Assembly: GCF_014654785.1 (NCBI RefSeq)
Contig: NZ_BNBD01000010.1
Location: 124,001-188,000 of the forward strand
Direction of reading: 5' to 3'
DNA from: Streptomyces mashuensis
GTDB taxonomy: Bacteria > Actinomycetota > Actinomycetes > Streptomycetales > Streptomycetaceae
DNA length: 64,000 nt
Positions 1 to 9,181 of the stretch are shown here, piece after piece (positions within the stretch are counted from its first letter, which is position 1; every line of letters begins with the position of its first letter). The position numbers and the translations under genes were made by a program. The notes below the pieces were generated by a model. The model made no database searches. It saw only the letters and a program-made list of their open reading frames with translations, and was not told the DNA's origin.

Positions 1-1772
1 GCCTGCCCTCGCCCACCGCCGCGCTGGCCGTGCTGCCCGCCGAGTGGGACAACCTGACGGTCAGCATCCTCGTCGTCCACCTGCTCGCGCTGCTGCCCGA
101 CGGCCGGCCGCGGTTCCGCGGCGAACTCCTCGTGCTGCGCTCGCTGTGGGCGCTGCTCGCGCTGCCCGTGGCCCTGCCCGCGGCCGGGGTGCCCACGCAC
201 GGCGTGGAGTACGCCGTCTTCTACTACCCCGAGGCGTGGCTGCCCGGCATCGGCGCCACCCTCCTCGTCATGCGCTGCCTGCGCGGGCGCGCCGCGGGCC
301 GGCGCGACCTGGCCGCGCTGCTGCCGGTGGCCACCGGCGCCGCCGCCCTCTTCCTGGGCCGGGCCGCCTCCCGCCTGTTCCGCAGCTGGCACGGCGAGAC
401 CGGCGTGCTCTACCTCGTCGGCTCCCTGCTGGGCGCCCTGCCCTACGTCCTGATCTCCCTCTCCGTCGTCTACGCCGCCTTCCGCTACCGGCTGCTGGGC
501 GTCGACATCGTCATCCGCCGCTCGGTGGTCTACGGCACGCTGTGGCTCATCATCAGCGGCTGGTACCTGGGCATGGCGATGACGCTGGGCCTCACCGCCG
601 GCCAGTACTTCCCCATCGGCCTGTCGGTGCTCATCGCGGTCACCGCCACCGCCCTGTTCCAGCCGCTGCGGGCCCGCCTCAACCAGCTCGCCGAACGCCG
701 CGTCTTCGGCCGCCGCCTGACCAGCTTCGAGCTCCTCGTCCAGTTCGGCAGCGCTCTCGAACACGCCTACGACCTCAGCCGGCTGGCCCCCCAGCTGGCC
801 GCCGGCCTCCAGGTCGGGCTCGGCCTGCGCTGGGCCCGGGTCCGCCTCGGCGCCGGCGACGACCTGCCCGTGCACACCGGCACCGCCGGCGAGGAGCCCG
901 ACGGCTGCGCCGCCGCGGCCGGCGGCGCCCGCGGCTTCCCCCTCCGCTACGGCAACGACGTACTGGGCCTCATCGAGTACGGCCCCAAGACCGAGGGCCG
1001 CTTCACGCCCGAGGACCACGACGTCGTCGAGACCCTCGCCCGGCAGGCCGCCCTCGCCGTGCACAACGTCCGGCTGGCCGCCGAACTGTCCACCCGCGTC
1101 GACGAGGTGCAGCGCCAGGCCGGCGAACTGGACGCCTCCCGGGCCCGGATCGTGCACGCCCAGGACACCGAGCGGCGCCGCATCGAGCGGCGCCTGCACG
1201 ACGGCATCCAGCAGGACCTGGTCGCCCTCGTCGCCAAGCTGCGGCTGGCCCGCAACCGGCTCGGCCGCGGCGGCGACATCGACGCCGTCCTCACCGAGGT
1301 GCAGGACGACGCCTACCGCGTCATCGACGAACTGCGCGAGGTCGCCCACGGCATCCACTCGCCCGTCCTCAGCGACCAGGGCCTGGTGGCCGCCGTCACC
1401 TCCCGGGCCCGGCGGATGCCCATCCCCGTGACCGTGCGCGTCGACCCCTCCCTGGACCGGGTGCGCTTCGCCCTGGACATCGAGGAGTCCGCGTTCTACC
1501 TGGTCTCCGAGGCGCTCACCAACGTCCTCAAGCACGCGGACGCCACCCACGTCACCATCCGGATGTCCCGCTCCGACGGCTGGCTGGTGGTGGAGGTCCG
1601 CGACGACGGCGTCGGCTTCCCCACCGGCACCACCCGGGGCCTGGGGCTGACCGGCATGCGCGACCGGATCGAGGCGGTGGGCGGCGACCTGCTCATCACC
1701 AGCGGATCCGGCGCCGGCACCACCATCCGCTCGCGGCTGGCCGAGCGGGTACGGGAGGAGAGCCATGACTGA
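1..1772 (+). CDS. Sensor histidine kinase, NarL type (5' end missing)
   Basis: Membrane sensor kinase that would phosphorylate the response regulator overlapping its 3' end. The reading frame is open from base 3, so the true start lies left of the window; the GTG at 30 is probably internal. Counting from that GTG, about seven hydrophobic segments fill residues 1-220, a GAF-like region follows, and a HisKA_3 dimerisation helix carries the phospho-acceptor His near residue 390 in a RRLHDGIQQ context. A HATPase domain follows with an N-box (SEALTNVLKHA), a DDGVGF G1 box and a GLGLTGM G2 box. The stop overlaps the next ATG by 8 bases, so the two are translationally coupled. The signal sensed cannot be inferred. 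Confidence 0.9.
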   Translation, partial: LPSPTAALAVLPAEWDNLTVSILVVHLLALLPDGRPRFRGELLVLRSLWALLALPVALPAAGVPTHGVEYAVFYYPEAWLPGIGATLLVMRCLRGRAAGRRDLAALLPVATGAAALFLGRAASRLFRSWHGETGVLYLVGSLLGALPYVLISLSVVYAAFRYRLLGVDIVIRRSVVYGTLWLIISGWYLGMAMTLGLTAGQYFPIGLSVLIAVTATALFQPLRARLNQLAERRVFGRRLTSFELLVQFGSALEHAYDLSRLAPQLAAGLQVGLGLRWARVRLGAGDDLPVHTGTAGEEPDGCAAAAGGARGFPLRYGNDVLGLIEYGPKTEGRFTPEDHDVVETLARQAALAVHNVRLAAELSTRVDEVQRQAGELDASRARIVHAQDTERRRIERRLHDGIQQDLVALVAKLRLARNRLGRGGDIDAVLTEVQDDAYRVIDELREVAHGIHSPVLSDQGLVAAVTSRARRMPIPVTVRVDPSLDRVRFALDIEESAFYLVSEALTNVLKHADATHVTIRMSRSDGWLVVEVRDDGVGFPTGTTRGLGLTGMRDRIEAVGGDLLITSGSGAGTTIRSRLAERVREESHD

Positions 1773-2463
1773 AGCACCCATGCGCGTCGTCATCGCCGAG
1801 GACCACTACCTGGTGCGGGAGGGCACCCGCCGGCTGCTGGAGGACACCGGCGCCGTCGGCGTCGTCGCCGCCGTCGGCGACGGCACGGAACTCCTGCGCG
1901 CCGTCGACGCGCTGCGGCCCGAGGCCGTCATCGCCGACATCCGCATGCCCCCCACCCACCACACCGAGGGCATCGCCGCCGCCCACGCCATCCGCGCCGC
2001 CCACCCCCGCATCGGCGTCGTCATGCTCTCCCAGCACGCCGACGAGAACTACGCCTTCGAACTCTTCCGGCGCGGCACCGACGGCCTGGCCTACCTCCTC
2101 AAGGAACGCATCGGCGAACTCGACGAACTGCTGCGCGCCCTGCGCGAGGTGGCCTCCGGCCGCTCGGTGGTCGACCCCCGCATCGTCGAGGTCCTCATGG
2201 GCAGCCACACCCGCGCCGCCGACGCCCCGCTGGCCTGCCTGACCCGCCGGGAGCTGGACGTGCTGCGGCACATGGCCGAGGGCAAGACCAACCGGGCCAT
2301 CGCCAAGGCCCTCGTCCTGTCGGAGTCGACCATCGAGAAACACGTCAACTCCACCTTCGCCAAACTCGGCCTGGCCGAGGAGACCCAGCTCCACCGCCGC
2401 GTCAGCGCCGTCCTCGCCTACCTCCGCCACGCCCCCGCCTCCCGCACCCGCGGCATGCCTTAG
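1765..2463 (+). CDS. LuxR/NarL-family response regulator
   Basis: Cytoplasmic transcription factor of 232 residues, partner of the overlapping kinase. The receiver domain (about 6-125) has the acidic pair E12-D13, phospho-acceptor D58 in the context VIADIRMPP, and a conserved Lys near residue 113 (YLLKER). The C-terminal LuxR helix-turn-helix (about 157-205) reads LTRRELDVLRHMAEG followed by the recognition helix SESTIEKHV. The ATG lies inside the last codons of the kinase gene. The target genes are unknown; the stop overlaps the convergent gene downstream by four bases, so this is a two-gene unit with no linked target. Confidence 0.93.
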   Translation: MTEAPMRVVIAEDHYLVREGTRRLLEDTGAVGVVAAVGDGTELLRAVDALRPEAVIADIRMPPTHHTEGIAAAHAIRAAHPRIGVVMLSQHADENYAFELFRRGTDGLAYLLKERIGELDELLRALREVASGRSVVDPRIVEVLMGSHTRAADAPLACLTRRELDVLRHMAEGKTNRAIAKALVLSESTIEKHVNSTFAKLGLAEETQLHRRVSAVLAYLRHAPASRTRGMP

Positions 2464-3428
2464 GGAGCGTCCCAGAGGTCCTCCCAGGTGATCACCGGGC
2501 TCGCCGCCCGCAGGCCGAAGTCCACGGCCGGGTCCCGGACCGGCCACTTCAGCCGCAGCCAGTGGGGCAGCGTGGCCGCGATGCCGTCGTCGGCCGCCAG
2601 GTGCCAGAAGGTGTTCGAGTCCCGCCGCGCCAAGTACGGGCAGAGGAAGGAGACCACCAGCGTCACCCGGCGGCCCCGCGTGACGGGCGTGACGGCGTGG
2701 AAGACCCGGCTGCCGTGCAGGAACAGCGCCGCGCCGCGCTCGCCGCACGGGGCCTCCACCAGCCGCGGGTCCCCGGCCCGTACGGAGGCGAAGGCGTCGG
2801 CCCGGCCGCGGAAGTAGGTGAAGCGGCCCCCGTCGTAGTCCTCCTCGCCCGTGAGTTGCAGCGTGAGGACGTGGTCCATGCCGTCGGTGTGCCACTTCAC
2901 GAGGTCGTGGCCGTCACTCGGCTCGAAGTAGTTGATCTGCACGGTGGGCAGCCGCAGCGGGTGCGGGACGAGCGGCACGCCGGCCAGGCGCGAGCAGGCC
3001 AGCAGGAACGCCCGGTCGCGGACCATGTTGTACAGGAACGCCGACGCCCGGTCGGCGCCGCGCACCCGCCGGGTGGTGATGAAGCGGCTGGTGCCGGCGG
3101 CGGGCTCCAGCCGGTCGCACACCTCGGCGAGGTGGTCCAGCCCCTGCGGGGTGAGGATCCGCACCGGCCCGGCCAGCGCCGTGTCGTCGACCACGCCGTG
3201 GGACCGGTTCAGCTCGTGCCCGGCGTAGCCGAACTCCCGCAGCGAGACACGCGGCCCCCGCACGTCGCGGGCCACGAACCCGCTGCACCAGCGCGGCTCA
3301 CCCGGCAGCGGGGGGACCCGCCGGGGCGGGCGCCCGCGCAGGGCGTGCCGGAGCTGCTCGAGGCCGGTGGCGGAACGGGGGTGGTCGAGGGCGGTGCCTG
3401 CCTGGTGCCTCTCCCGGGCCGTCGTCAT
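2460..3428 (-). CDS. 2-oxoglutarate/Fe(II)-dependent oxygenase-like protein
   Basis: About 322 residues. A double-stranded beta-helix iron site is visible: HTD (H180, D182), a distal His (H244 in GSRVFHAVTP) and a basic residue ten positions on (near R254) that would hold 2-oxoglutarate. This is the arrangement of prolyl-4-hydroxylase-like oxygenases, so hydroxylation of a protein or small molecule is expected; the substrate is unknown. I chose the ATG at 3428; an in-frame GTG at 3449 would add seven residues, and neither has a clear ribosome site. It ends four bases inside the convergent response regulator gene. Confidence 0.72.
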   Translation of the reverse strand: MTTARERHQAGTALDHPRSATGLEQLRHALRGRPPRRVPPLPGEPRWCSGFVARDVRGPRVSLREFGYAGHELNRSHGVVDDTALAGPVRILTPQGLDHLAEVCDRLEPAAGTSRFITTRRVRGADRASAFLYNMVRDRAFLLACSRLAGVPLVPHPLRLPTVQINYFEPSDGHDLVKWHTDGMDHVLTLQLTGEEDYDGGRFTYFRGRADAFASVRAGDPRLVEAPCGERGAALFLHGSRVFHAVTPVTRGRRVTLVVSFLCPYLARRDSNTFWHLAADDGIAATLPHWLRLKWPVRDPAVDFGLRAASPVITWEDLWDAP

Positions 3429-3498
3429 GCGGCCATTGGAGCGCGGCACTCCGGACCCGGCAAGGGAGCGTTCCCGCCACCCGGCGGCCCTGGGTGCG

Positions 3499-5076
3499 TC
3501 AGCCGCCCGCCGCGACGATGCCCGCCATGGCCCGCTCGGCGAGCGCCGTGATCATCAGGGAAGGGTTGGCCGCACCGTTGTTGCCGGGCAGCAGGGAGCC
3601 GTCGAGGACGTACAGGCCGGGTTCGCCCACGACCCGGCCCTCCAGGTCGGTGCACCGCCCCACGACGCACCCGCCCAGGGGATGGGCGGTGAACGGGCCC
3701 GGGTAGCGCAGGCCCACCGTGACCAGGCCCGGGTTGGCGGACATCACGTCGGCCTGGTGCTGCTGGAGCGTGCGCGCCGAGGGATCCTGGTGCGCCGGGC
3801 TCCACCCGGCCAGCCGCACCGAGCCGCTGCCCCGGTCGTACACGAAGGTGCCGCGGTGGTCGTGGTCGACGGTCATCAGGAACGTCACCAGCAGCGGCAC
3901 GCCGTGGGCCCCGAGCCACTGCCAGCTCTCCGCGCGGGCCGGCTGGAGGTACGCGCGGGGGAAGAAGTGCTGGGAGGCGCACGGTGCGCCCTGCGAGGGC
4001 CCGGCGCGGTCGGTGAGGGTGGTGCGGATGCCGACCTGATCCCCGTTGGTGCCGAAGCCGGTGCCCACGGCGGCCGGCAGACCGGGGAGGTCGCCGCGCT
4101 CCCGCGCGGCCACGAGCAGCCGGTTCGTGTTCAGGGTGCCCGCGCAGACGAACAGCAGGTCGCACGTGTACGCGTCGGTGCCGGCCGTGGCGCCCGAGGG
4201 GTTCAGCCGGCGCACCTCCAGGACGAAGCCGCCGCCCCGCCGGCGCCGGATGCCGCGCACCTCGTGCAGCGGCCGCAGCTGGACGTGCCCGGTCCGCAGC
4301 GCCCGCGGCAGGTACGTGCGGGTGAGGTCCTTCTTCGCCCCGTCGGAACAGCCGAAGTCCGTCTCCCCGGCGATCGCCGAGGGCCGCACGGCGCCCCGCA
4401 GTTCGGCCCGCAGCACGTCCCAGTCGAACGTGGACAGGGCCGGGGCGGGGGAGTGGCCGGCACGCCGCAGGTGCCGGTCCCACACCCGGGAATGCGTGAA
4501 CGGCGGCGAGGCGTAGACGTCCGGCGGCATGGAGGTCGCACCCAGCCCGGCCACCGCGCGCGGGAACCAGCGGGCGGCGAACTCCTCGTAGCGCAGGGCC
4601 GGGGGAAAGAGCGAGGCGAACGCGGACCGGTCCGGGGGCACCGTCGCACCGGTGTACACGAGGGAGCCGCCGCCCACGGCCGCGGCGCACAGGATGTCGA
4701 GGTGCCGCTCCTCCGCCACCTCGGCCAGCCCCGGCTGCGGCCGAACGGGCACGGGCAGGACCCCGGGCCACCGCGCCATGGAGCGGAACCAGAACATGCG
4801 CCCGTCGACCCGTTCCTGCGAGCCGAAGACCGCCCGGTGGGGGCTGACCGGCCACTCCTGTCCCCGTTCGAGCACGAGCGTGTCCACGCCGGCCTCGCCC
4901 AGCCGCAGGGCCGCGACCGCGCCGCCGAACCCGGACCCCACGACGACGGCCCGGAAGTGCGTCCGCGCCGTGGCACCGGCCCGCGCCCGTGCGCCCCCGG
5001 CGCCGAACACCGAGGCGCCCAGCGCCCCCAGGGCGCCACCGGCGCACCAGCCGGCGAACCCACGACGTGACGGCAT
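3499..5076 (-). CDS. Tat-exported GMC-family FAD oxidoreductase (cholesterol-oxidase-like)
   Basis: 525-residue flavoenzyme. The N-terminus has a twin-arginine motif (SRRGFAG) followed by a Gly/Ala-rich hydrophobic stretch, so folded export is predicted. An FAD Rossmann motif (VVVGSGFGGAVAALRLGEAG) sits near residues 45-65, a GMC signature (AAAVGGGSLVYTGA) near 130, and the C-terminal block contains HPLGGC, VLDGSLLPGNNGAANPSL and ITALAERAM, as in class I cholesterol oxidases and related GMC enzymes. The start is the ATG after a GGGAG ribosome site. The substrate is probably a sterol or other alcohol, but only the family is secure. Stands alone on the minus strand. Confidence 0.85.
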   Translation of the reverse strand: MPSRRGFAGWCAGGALGALGASVFGAGGARARAGATARTHFRAVVVGSGFGGAVAALRLGEAGVDTLVLERGQEWPVSPHRAVFGSQERVDGRMFWFRSMARWPGVLPVPVRPQPGLAEVAEERHLDILCAAAVGGGSLVYTGATVPPDRSAFASLFPPALRYEEFAARWFPRAVAGLGATSMPPDVYASPPFTHSRVWDRHLRRAGHSPAPALSTFDWDVLRAELRGAVRPSAIAGETDFGCSDGAKKDLTRTYLPRALRTGHVQLRPLHEVRGIRRRRGGGFVLEVRRLNPSGATAGTDAYTCDLLFVCAGTLNTNRLLVAARERGDLPGLPAAVGTGFGTNGDQVGIRTTLTDRAGPSQGAPCASQHFFPRAYLQPARAESWQWLGAHGVPLLVTFLMTVDHDHRGTFVYDRGSGSVRLAGWSPAHQDPSARTLQQHQADVMSANPGLVTVGLRYPGPFTAHPLGGCVVGRCTDLEGRVVGEPGLYVLDGSLLPGNNGAANPSLMITALAERAMAGIVAAGG

Positions 5077-5201
5077 CCCGGCTCCCTGTCGTCCCCTACG
5101 GCCATCGGCTCCCGCAGGCCGCACGCTACGGGGCGCCGCGCGCGATCCGGCACGAACCATGACGAGCTCGCCCGAACGGGTGATCCCCCCGCCGGCCGGG
5201 G

Positions 5202-6128
5202 TCAGCGCCGGGGCCACCGGTAGGCCACGTGGGTGAGCGCCTCCGACGCCTCCCACAGCCGCAGCCCCAGGTCCGGGTCGGCGGTCTGCGCGGGCAGCTC
5301 CACCGGGCCCGGGCCGCCGCGCTGCTCGAAGCGGCCCGTCGGCCCGTAGAAGCCGCCCGGCTGCACGCCGGCGGCCGTCGCCGCGTACAGCGACGGCAGC
5401 GCCGCCTCGGCCACGTCGTGCCCGACCAGCGGCTCCAGCGCGACCCGGGCCAGGAACCGCAACGGTCGCGGCGCGTACCGCTGGAGACCGGTGGCGCTGC
5501 CGCCGGGGTGGACGGCCACGCTGGTCAGCGTGGCGCCGGCGGCGTCGGCGCGGCGCTGGAGCTCCAGCGCGAACAGCACGTTGGCCAGCTTCGACTTCGC
5601 GTACGCCGCCATCGGATGGTACGAGCGCGCGCTCTGCAGGTCGGACAGCTCCGCCATGGGACTGCGGGCGATGGCCGCGCTGACGGTCACCACCCGCGGG
5701 TCGGGGGCGCGCAGGAGCAGCGGCAGCAGCCGGCCGGTGAGCGCGTAGTGCCCCAGGTGGTTGACGCCCATGGTGTACTCGAAGCCGTCCTTGGTGGTGC
5801 GGCGCTCGGGGACCGCCATCACCCCCGCGTTGTTGACCAGCACGTCGAGCGGCCGGTCGCCGTGCTCCATGCGGTGCGCGAACCCCGTCATGCCGGCCAG
5901 GTCGGCCAGGTCCAGCAGGTCCGGCCGCACCCGGGCCCCCGGCACCTCGCCGGCCACCTCCTCGGCGGCGCGCCGCGCCCGGCCCGGGTCGCGGCCCGTC
6001 ACCACGACCTCGGCGCCGGCGCGGGCCAGTTCGCGGGCGGTGACGCGGCCGATGCCGCCGGTGGCGCCGGTGACGACGGCCAGGCGGCCGTGCAGGTCCG
6101 GCATGTCCTCGGCGGTCCAGCTGTCCAT
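5202..6128 (-). CDS. Short-chain dehydrogenase/reductase
   Basis: 308-residue NAD(P)-dependent oxidoreductase of the classical/extended SDR type resembling retinol dehydrogenase or WW-domain oxidoreductase-like proteins. Visible motifs are the cofactor glycine motif TGATGGIG (about 20-27), NNAG (about 95), a Ser in VTVSAA and the catalytic YxxxK in AYAKSK. The extra C-terminal part contains a GGFYGPTG motif frequent in this subgroup. The ATG follows a GAGGAG ribosome site. Flanked by two other redox genes on the same strand but separated by 96-125 bases, so co-transcription is possible but not shown. Substrate unknown. Confidence 0.9.
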   Translation of the reverse strand: MDSWTAEDMPDLHGRLAVVTGATGGIGRVTARELARAGAEVVVTGRDPGRARRAAEEVAGEVPGARVRPDLLDLADLAGMTGFAHRMEHGDRPLDVLVNNAGVMAVPERRTTKDGFEYTMGVNHLGHYALTGRLLPLLLRAPDPRVVTVSAAIARSPMAELSDLQSARSYHPMAAYAKSKLANVLFALELQRRADAAGATLTSVAVHPGGSATGLQRYAPRPLRFLARVALEPLVGHDVAEAALPSLYAATAAGVQPGGFYGPTGRFEQRGGPGPVELPAQTADPDLGLRLWEASEALTHVAYRWPRR

Positions 6129-6224
6129 CTGACTCCTCGGCGTCCGGTCGCGGACGGGCGGCGACCGTATTGTCCGCCGCCCGGCCGCCCCGCCGGGGAA
6201 GGCGCGCCCGGCCGCCGTACCGCG

Positions 6225-7742
6225 TCACGAGCGCCCGGCGCCCTCCACCGCCACCGACCCGGCCATGGCCTCCGTGACGTCCACGGCCACGTCGCGGGCC
6301 TGCCGGACCACGTTGCGCAGGTGGTTCGCGAACGGGATCCGCACGTGGGTGCCGACGCCCACCACCCACACCGGGTCCGGTGGCCCGCCCGCGGCGGGCC
6401 GCACCCGCAGGTCGGCCTCCAGCCGGTCCACCGGCGCCGATCCCGGCGGTGCGCCGGTGACGTGCAGCGCGGTGCCGTCGGCCGACCGGTGCAGCAGCGG
6501 CAGGTGGAAGCCGGCGGCCGCCACGACGTGGTCGTACGGTTCCGGGGCGGCGGCCCCCGGCCAGTGGATCTGCCAGCCGTCCGGGTCCGCCGTGACCGCC
6601 GCGGGGTAGTGGGGGGCCAGCCGCAGCACGCCGGCGTCCAGGTGGTCCAGCAGCCGGCGGGCGTTGACGACCGTCATGGCGGTGACGTACCGGCTGACGG
6701 CCCAGTCGAAGCGGTCCATCAGCGCCCGGCAGCGGTCGGCCGGCAGCCGGGCGCCCAGTTCGATGACCGCCTCCATGCCGGCCGCCACCACCTGCTGCCA
6801 CGTGCAGGCGCCCGCCTCGACGAGGGCGGTCTCCTCGCGCAGCCGCTCCACCGGGCCGGCGGCCCGCGAGGACTGCCGGCGCAGCGGCAGCGGGCCGGTC
6901 AGCCGTACGGCCTCCACCACGCAGCGCAGCACCCGCTCGGCCAGCAGCGGGTCCTCCGGGTCGAGCCGGGCCAGCCGGTCCAGCGGCGGGAACGGGCGCG
7001 GCGGCGCGCACAGCGAGCCCCGTACGGCCGGCAGCACCCCGGACCGCGAGGTGAGGGTGGGCCGGTGGCCCTCGCGGCACAGCAGCAGCGCCGCGTCGAC
7101 GGCCGACTGCCGCGTCCCCAGGACCAGCACCCGGCTCCCGGGCCGCAGCCGCTCGCGCAGCCGGGCGGCCGGATAGGGGGCGTCGAGATACCGGGGGTGG
7201 CCGGTGAGCCCGGCGAAGCCGTCGGGGACCTTGGGCTCCCGCACGCCGGTGCACACCACGACCGCGTCGGCGGTCAGTTCCCGGCCGTCGTCCAGCAGGA
7301 CGCGCCGCCGCGTCCCGTCGCCGGGCGCGGTGGTGACCGTCCGGACGCCGGCCGGCACGTGCGTGACGGTGACGCCGTGCCGGGCGGCCGTCTCCCGTGC
7401 CCGGTCGTAGTGGTCGCGGCAGTACGCGGCCAGCCACGAGCGGGGCACGCAGTCGAGAGGCCCGACGGGTCGGCCCAGGCCGCGCAGGTGGCGGACGAAG
7501 TCCAGGGGGTCGCCGGCCAGGAGGGAGTTGGCGTCGGCGGCGCTGTTGCACAGCAGCAGCGGGTCGGGGTCGCCGAACGCGAGCCCCCAGCCGGGCGGGT
7601 GCGGGTCCACCACGGTCACCGCATTGACCGCGCGGTCCGCCGTGCGGTCACGGCGCGCCGCCAGGGCCGCCACCAGCTGGACGACGACGCCCGTGCCGGC
7701 GACGCCGGCCCCGACGACCACCACGTGTCCCGTGGGCTCCAC
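6225..7742 (-). CDS. FAD/NAD(P)-binding protein
   Basis: 505 residues. It opens with a dinucleotide-binding motif (VVVVGAGVAGTGVV) and has a second nucleotide-binding segment (SRVLVLGTRQSAVDAALLL near 210), an arrangement seen in the NAD_binding_9/FAD-NAD(P)-binding family and resembling lysine/ornithine monooxygenases. CNSAADANSL and a C-terminal GVGTHVRIPFANHLRNVV segment are also conserved-looking. It probably oxidises or hydroxylates a small molecule, but the substrate is not apparent. GTG start preceded by AGGGGGTGG. Divergent from the epimerase-like gene at 7881. Confidence 0.78.
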   Translation of the reverse strand: MEPTGHVVVVGAGVAGTGVVVQLVAALAARRDRTADRAVNAVTVVDPHPPGWGLAFGDPDPLLLCNSAADANSLLAGDPLDFVRHLRGLGRPVGPLDCVPRSWLAAYCRDHYDRARETAARHGVTVTHVPAGVRTVTTAPGDGTRRRVLLDDGRELTADAVVVCTGVREPKVPDGFAGLTGHPRYLDAPYPAARLRERLRPGSRVLVLGTRQSAVDAALLLCREGHRPTLTSRSGVLPAVRGSLCAPPRPFPPLDRLARLDPEDPLLAERVLRCVVEAVRLTGPLPLRRQSSRAAGPVERLREETALVEAGACTWQQVVAAGMEAVIELGARLPADRCRALMDRFDWAVSRYVTAMTVVNARRLLDHLDAGVLRLAPHYPAAVTADPDGWQIHWPGAAAPEPYDHVVAAAGFHLPLLHRSADGTALHVTGAPPGSAPVDRLEADLRVRPAAGGPPDPVWVVGVGTHVRIPFANHLRNVVRQARDVAVDVTEAMAGSVAVEGAGRS

Positions 7743-7880
7743 GAGCCACCCCCTTCCACCGGAGTGACCCTGCCCACCGGCCCGCCGGGGGATGCGCGCG
7801 GAACGGGTTCACCCTGGGCGATTTCGCCGAGAGCATGCCGGGGTTCCGCCCTGGACGGGCGTACGGCAAGGTCAATTGGT

Positions 7881-8891
7881 ATGAGACTGCTGATGCTTGG
7901 TGGTACGGAGTTTGTCGGACGGGCCCTTACGGACGATGCGGTACGGCGGGGATGGGATGTGACCGTCTTCCACCGGGGGCGGCACGAGGCGCCGCCCGGT
8001 GTGGCGGTGCTGCACGGCGACCGCCGGGCGGAGGGCGGCCTCGCCGCGCTGGCCCAGGGGGAGTGGGACGTGGTCGTGGACACCTGGTCCGCGGAGCCGA
8101 CGGCCGTCCGGGACACGGCCCGGCTGCTGGCCGGCCGCGCCGGTACGTACGCGTACGTCTCCTCCGGCTCCGTCTACCGCCACCCCGTCCCCGCGGGAGC
8201 GGGCGAGGAGGCGCCCGTGGTGGAGGGTTCGCCGGACGCGGGCGCGGTGGCGTACGCGGAGGACAAGCGCGGCGGCGAACTGGCCGTCACCGACGCCTTC
8301 GGCGACCGCGGGCTGCTGGTGCGGGCCGGGCTGATCCTGGGGCCCTGGGAGAACATAGGGCGCCTGCCGTACTGGCTGGAGCGGATGGCCCGCGGCGGCA
8401 CGGTGCCCGCGCCCGGCCCGCGCGACCTGCCGCTCCAGTTCATCGACGTCCGAGACCTGGCGGCCTGGACCCTGGACGCCGCGGCCCGCGGCCTGGGCGG
8501 CCCGTTCAACGTCACGAGCCGCCCGGGGCACACGACGACGGAGCAGTTCCTGGAGGCGTGCGCGCGGGTCACGGGCGGTGGCGCGCGCCTGCACTGGGTC
8601 ACCCCGGAGGACGTCCGTGCGGCCGCCGTCGAGCCGTGGACGGACCTGCCGGTGTGGCTCCCGCCGGGCGAGCTGCACGACAACCTCTTCGGCCGCCAGG
8701 TGGAGAAGGCCCACGCGGAGGGCCTCCGCTGCCGCCCGGTCGAGGAGACCGTGGCGGACACCTGGGCCTGGCTCCGCACCCTGGACGGCCCGGCCCCCCG
8801 CCGCGACGACCGCCCCCGGGTCGGACTCTCCCCGGAGCAGGAGGCGGCGCTGCTGCGGGCGGCGGGCGCGGGCGTGCCGGGCCCGGCCTGA
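7881..8891 (+). CDS. NAD-dependent epimerase/reductase-like protein
   Basis: 336-residue extended-SDR-like protein. The N-terminal motif MLGGTEFVGRAL is a variant GxxGxxG cofactor loop, followed by VTVFHRG. SSGSVYRHP contains the Ser usual in epimerases, but no clear YxxxK dyad is visible where expected (the Tyr of AYAEDKRGGE, with K four residues later, is the likely equivalent). The C-terminal region (GGPFNVTSRPGHTTTEQFL) matches the NAD-dependent epimerase/dehydratase or isoflavone-reductase-like group common in Streptomyces. The ATG has only a weak AAGG upstream. A GC hairpin follows at 8906-8929. Substrate unknown. Confidence 0.82.
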   Translation: MRLLMLGGTEFVGRALTDDAVRRGWDVTVFHRGRHEAPPGVAVLHGDRRAEGGLAALAQGEWDVVVDTWSAEPTAVRDTARLLAGRAGTYAYVSSGSVYRHPVPAGAGEEAPVVEGSPDAGAVAYAEDKRGGELAVTDAFGDRGLLVRAGLILGPWENIGRLPYWLERMARGGTVPAPGPRDLPLQFIDVRDLAAWTLDAAARGLGGPFNVTSRPGHTTTEQFLEACARVTGGGARLHWVTPEDVRAAAVEPWTDLPVWLPPGELHDNLFGRQVEKAHAEGLRCRPVEETVADTWAWLRTLDGPAPRRDDRPRVGLSPEQEAALLRAAGAGVPGPA

Positions 8892-8905
8892 CCGCCGTAC
8901 GGCCG

Positions 8906-8929
8906 GCCGGGCCCACCGGGCGGCCCGGC
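8906..8929. terminator. GC hairpin after the epimerase-like gene
   Basis: Inverted repeat GCCGGGC, 10-base loop, GCCCGGC, starting 15 bases after the stop at 8891. There is no T tract, as is usual for Streptomyces. The rest of 8930-9181 is extremely GC-rich, with many short self-complementary blocks but no reading frame I trust. Confidence 0.4.
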
Positions 8930-9181
8930 GCCACCGCGCCCGGGGGCGGGGCCTGCTGTACGGGCGCGGGGGTGGGCGCCCGCCGGGCCGCCCCCGCCCG
9001 TGCGGGGCCGCGCGCCCGCCGGCGTCGGGCGCCCCGGCCCGGCGCCGCGCCGTGCGGCCGCCGGGCGCCGGCGATCCGCCGGGTCCACCGCCTCCCCTGT
9101 AACCCCGATGGCCGTATCCCGGCTGCCTCCGTCCCCCCGGCGGGTGAACCTGGGGCCCGGACACCGGGAGGCGGTGAGGCG

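Noticed and set aside
3499..7551. One very long open frame on the minus strand spanning several genes
   Set aside because: Only the part from 5076 down encodes a recognisable protein (GMC oxidase). The rest is a GC-rich shadow of the SDR and FAD genes.
7835..9181. Plus-strand frame continuing across 7835-9181 into the peptidase
   Set aside because: Before 9182 it is a shadow of the epimerase gene and GC-rich spacer; the lipoprotein signal at 9182 marks the real start.
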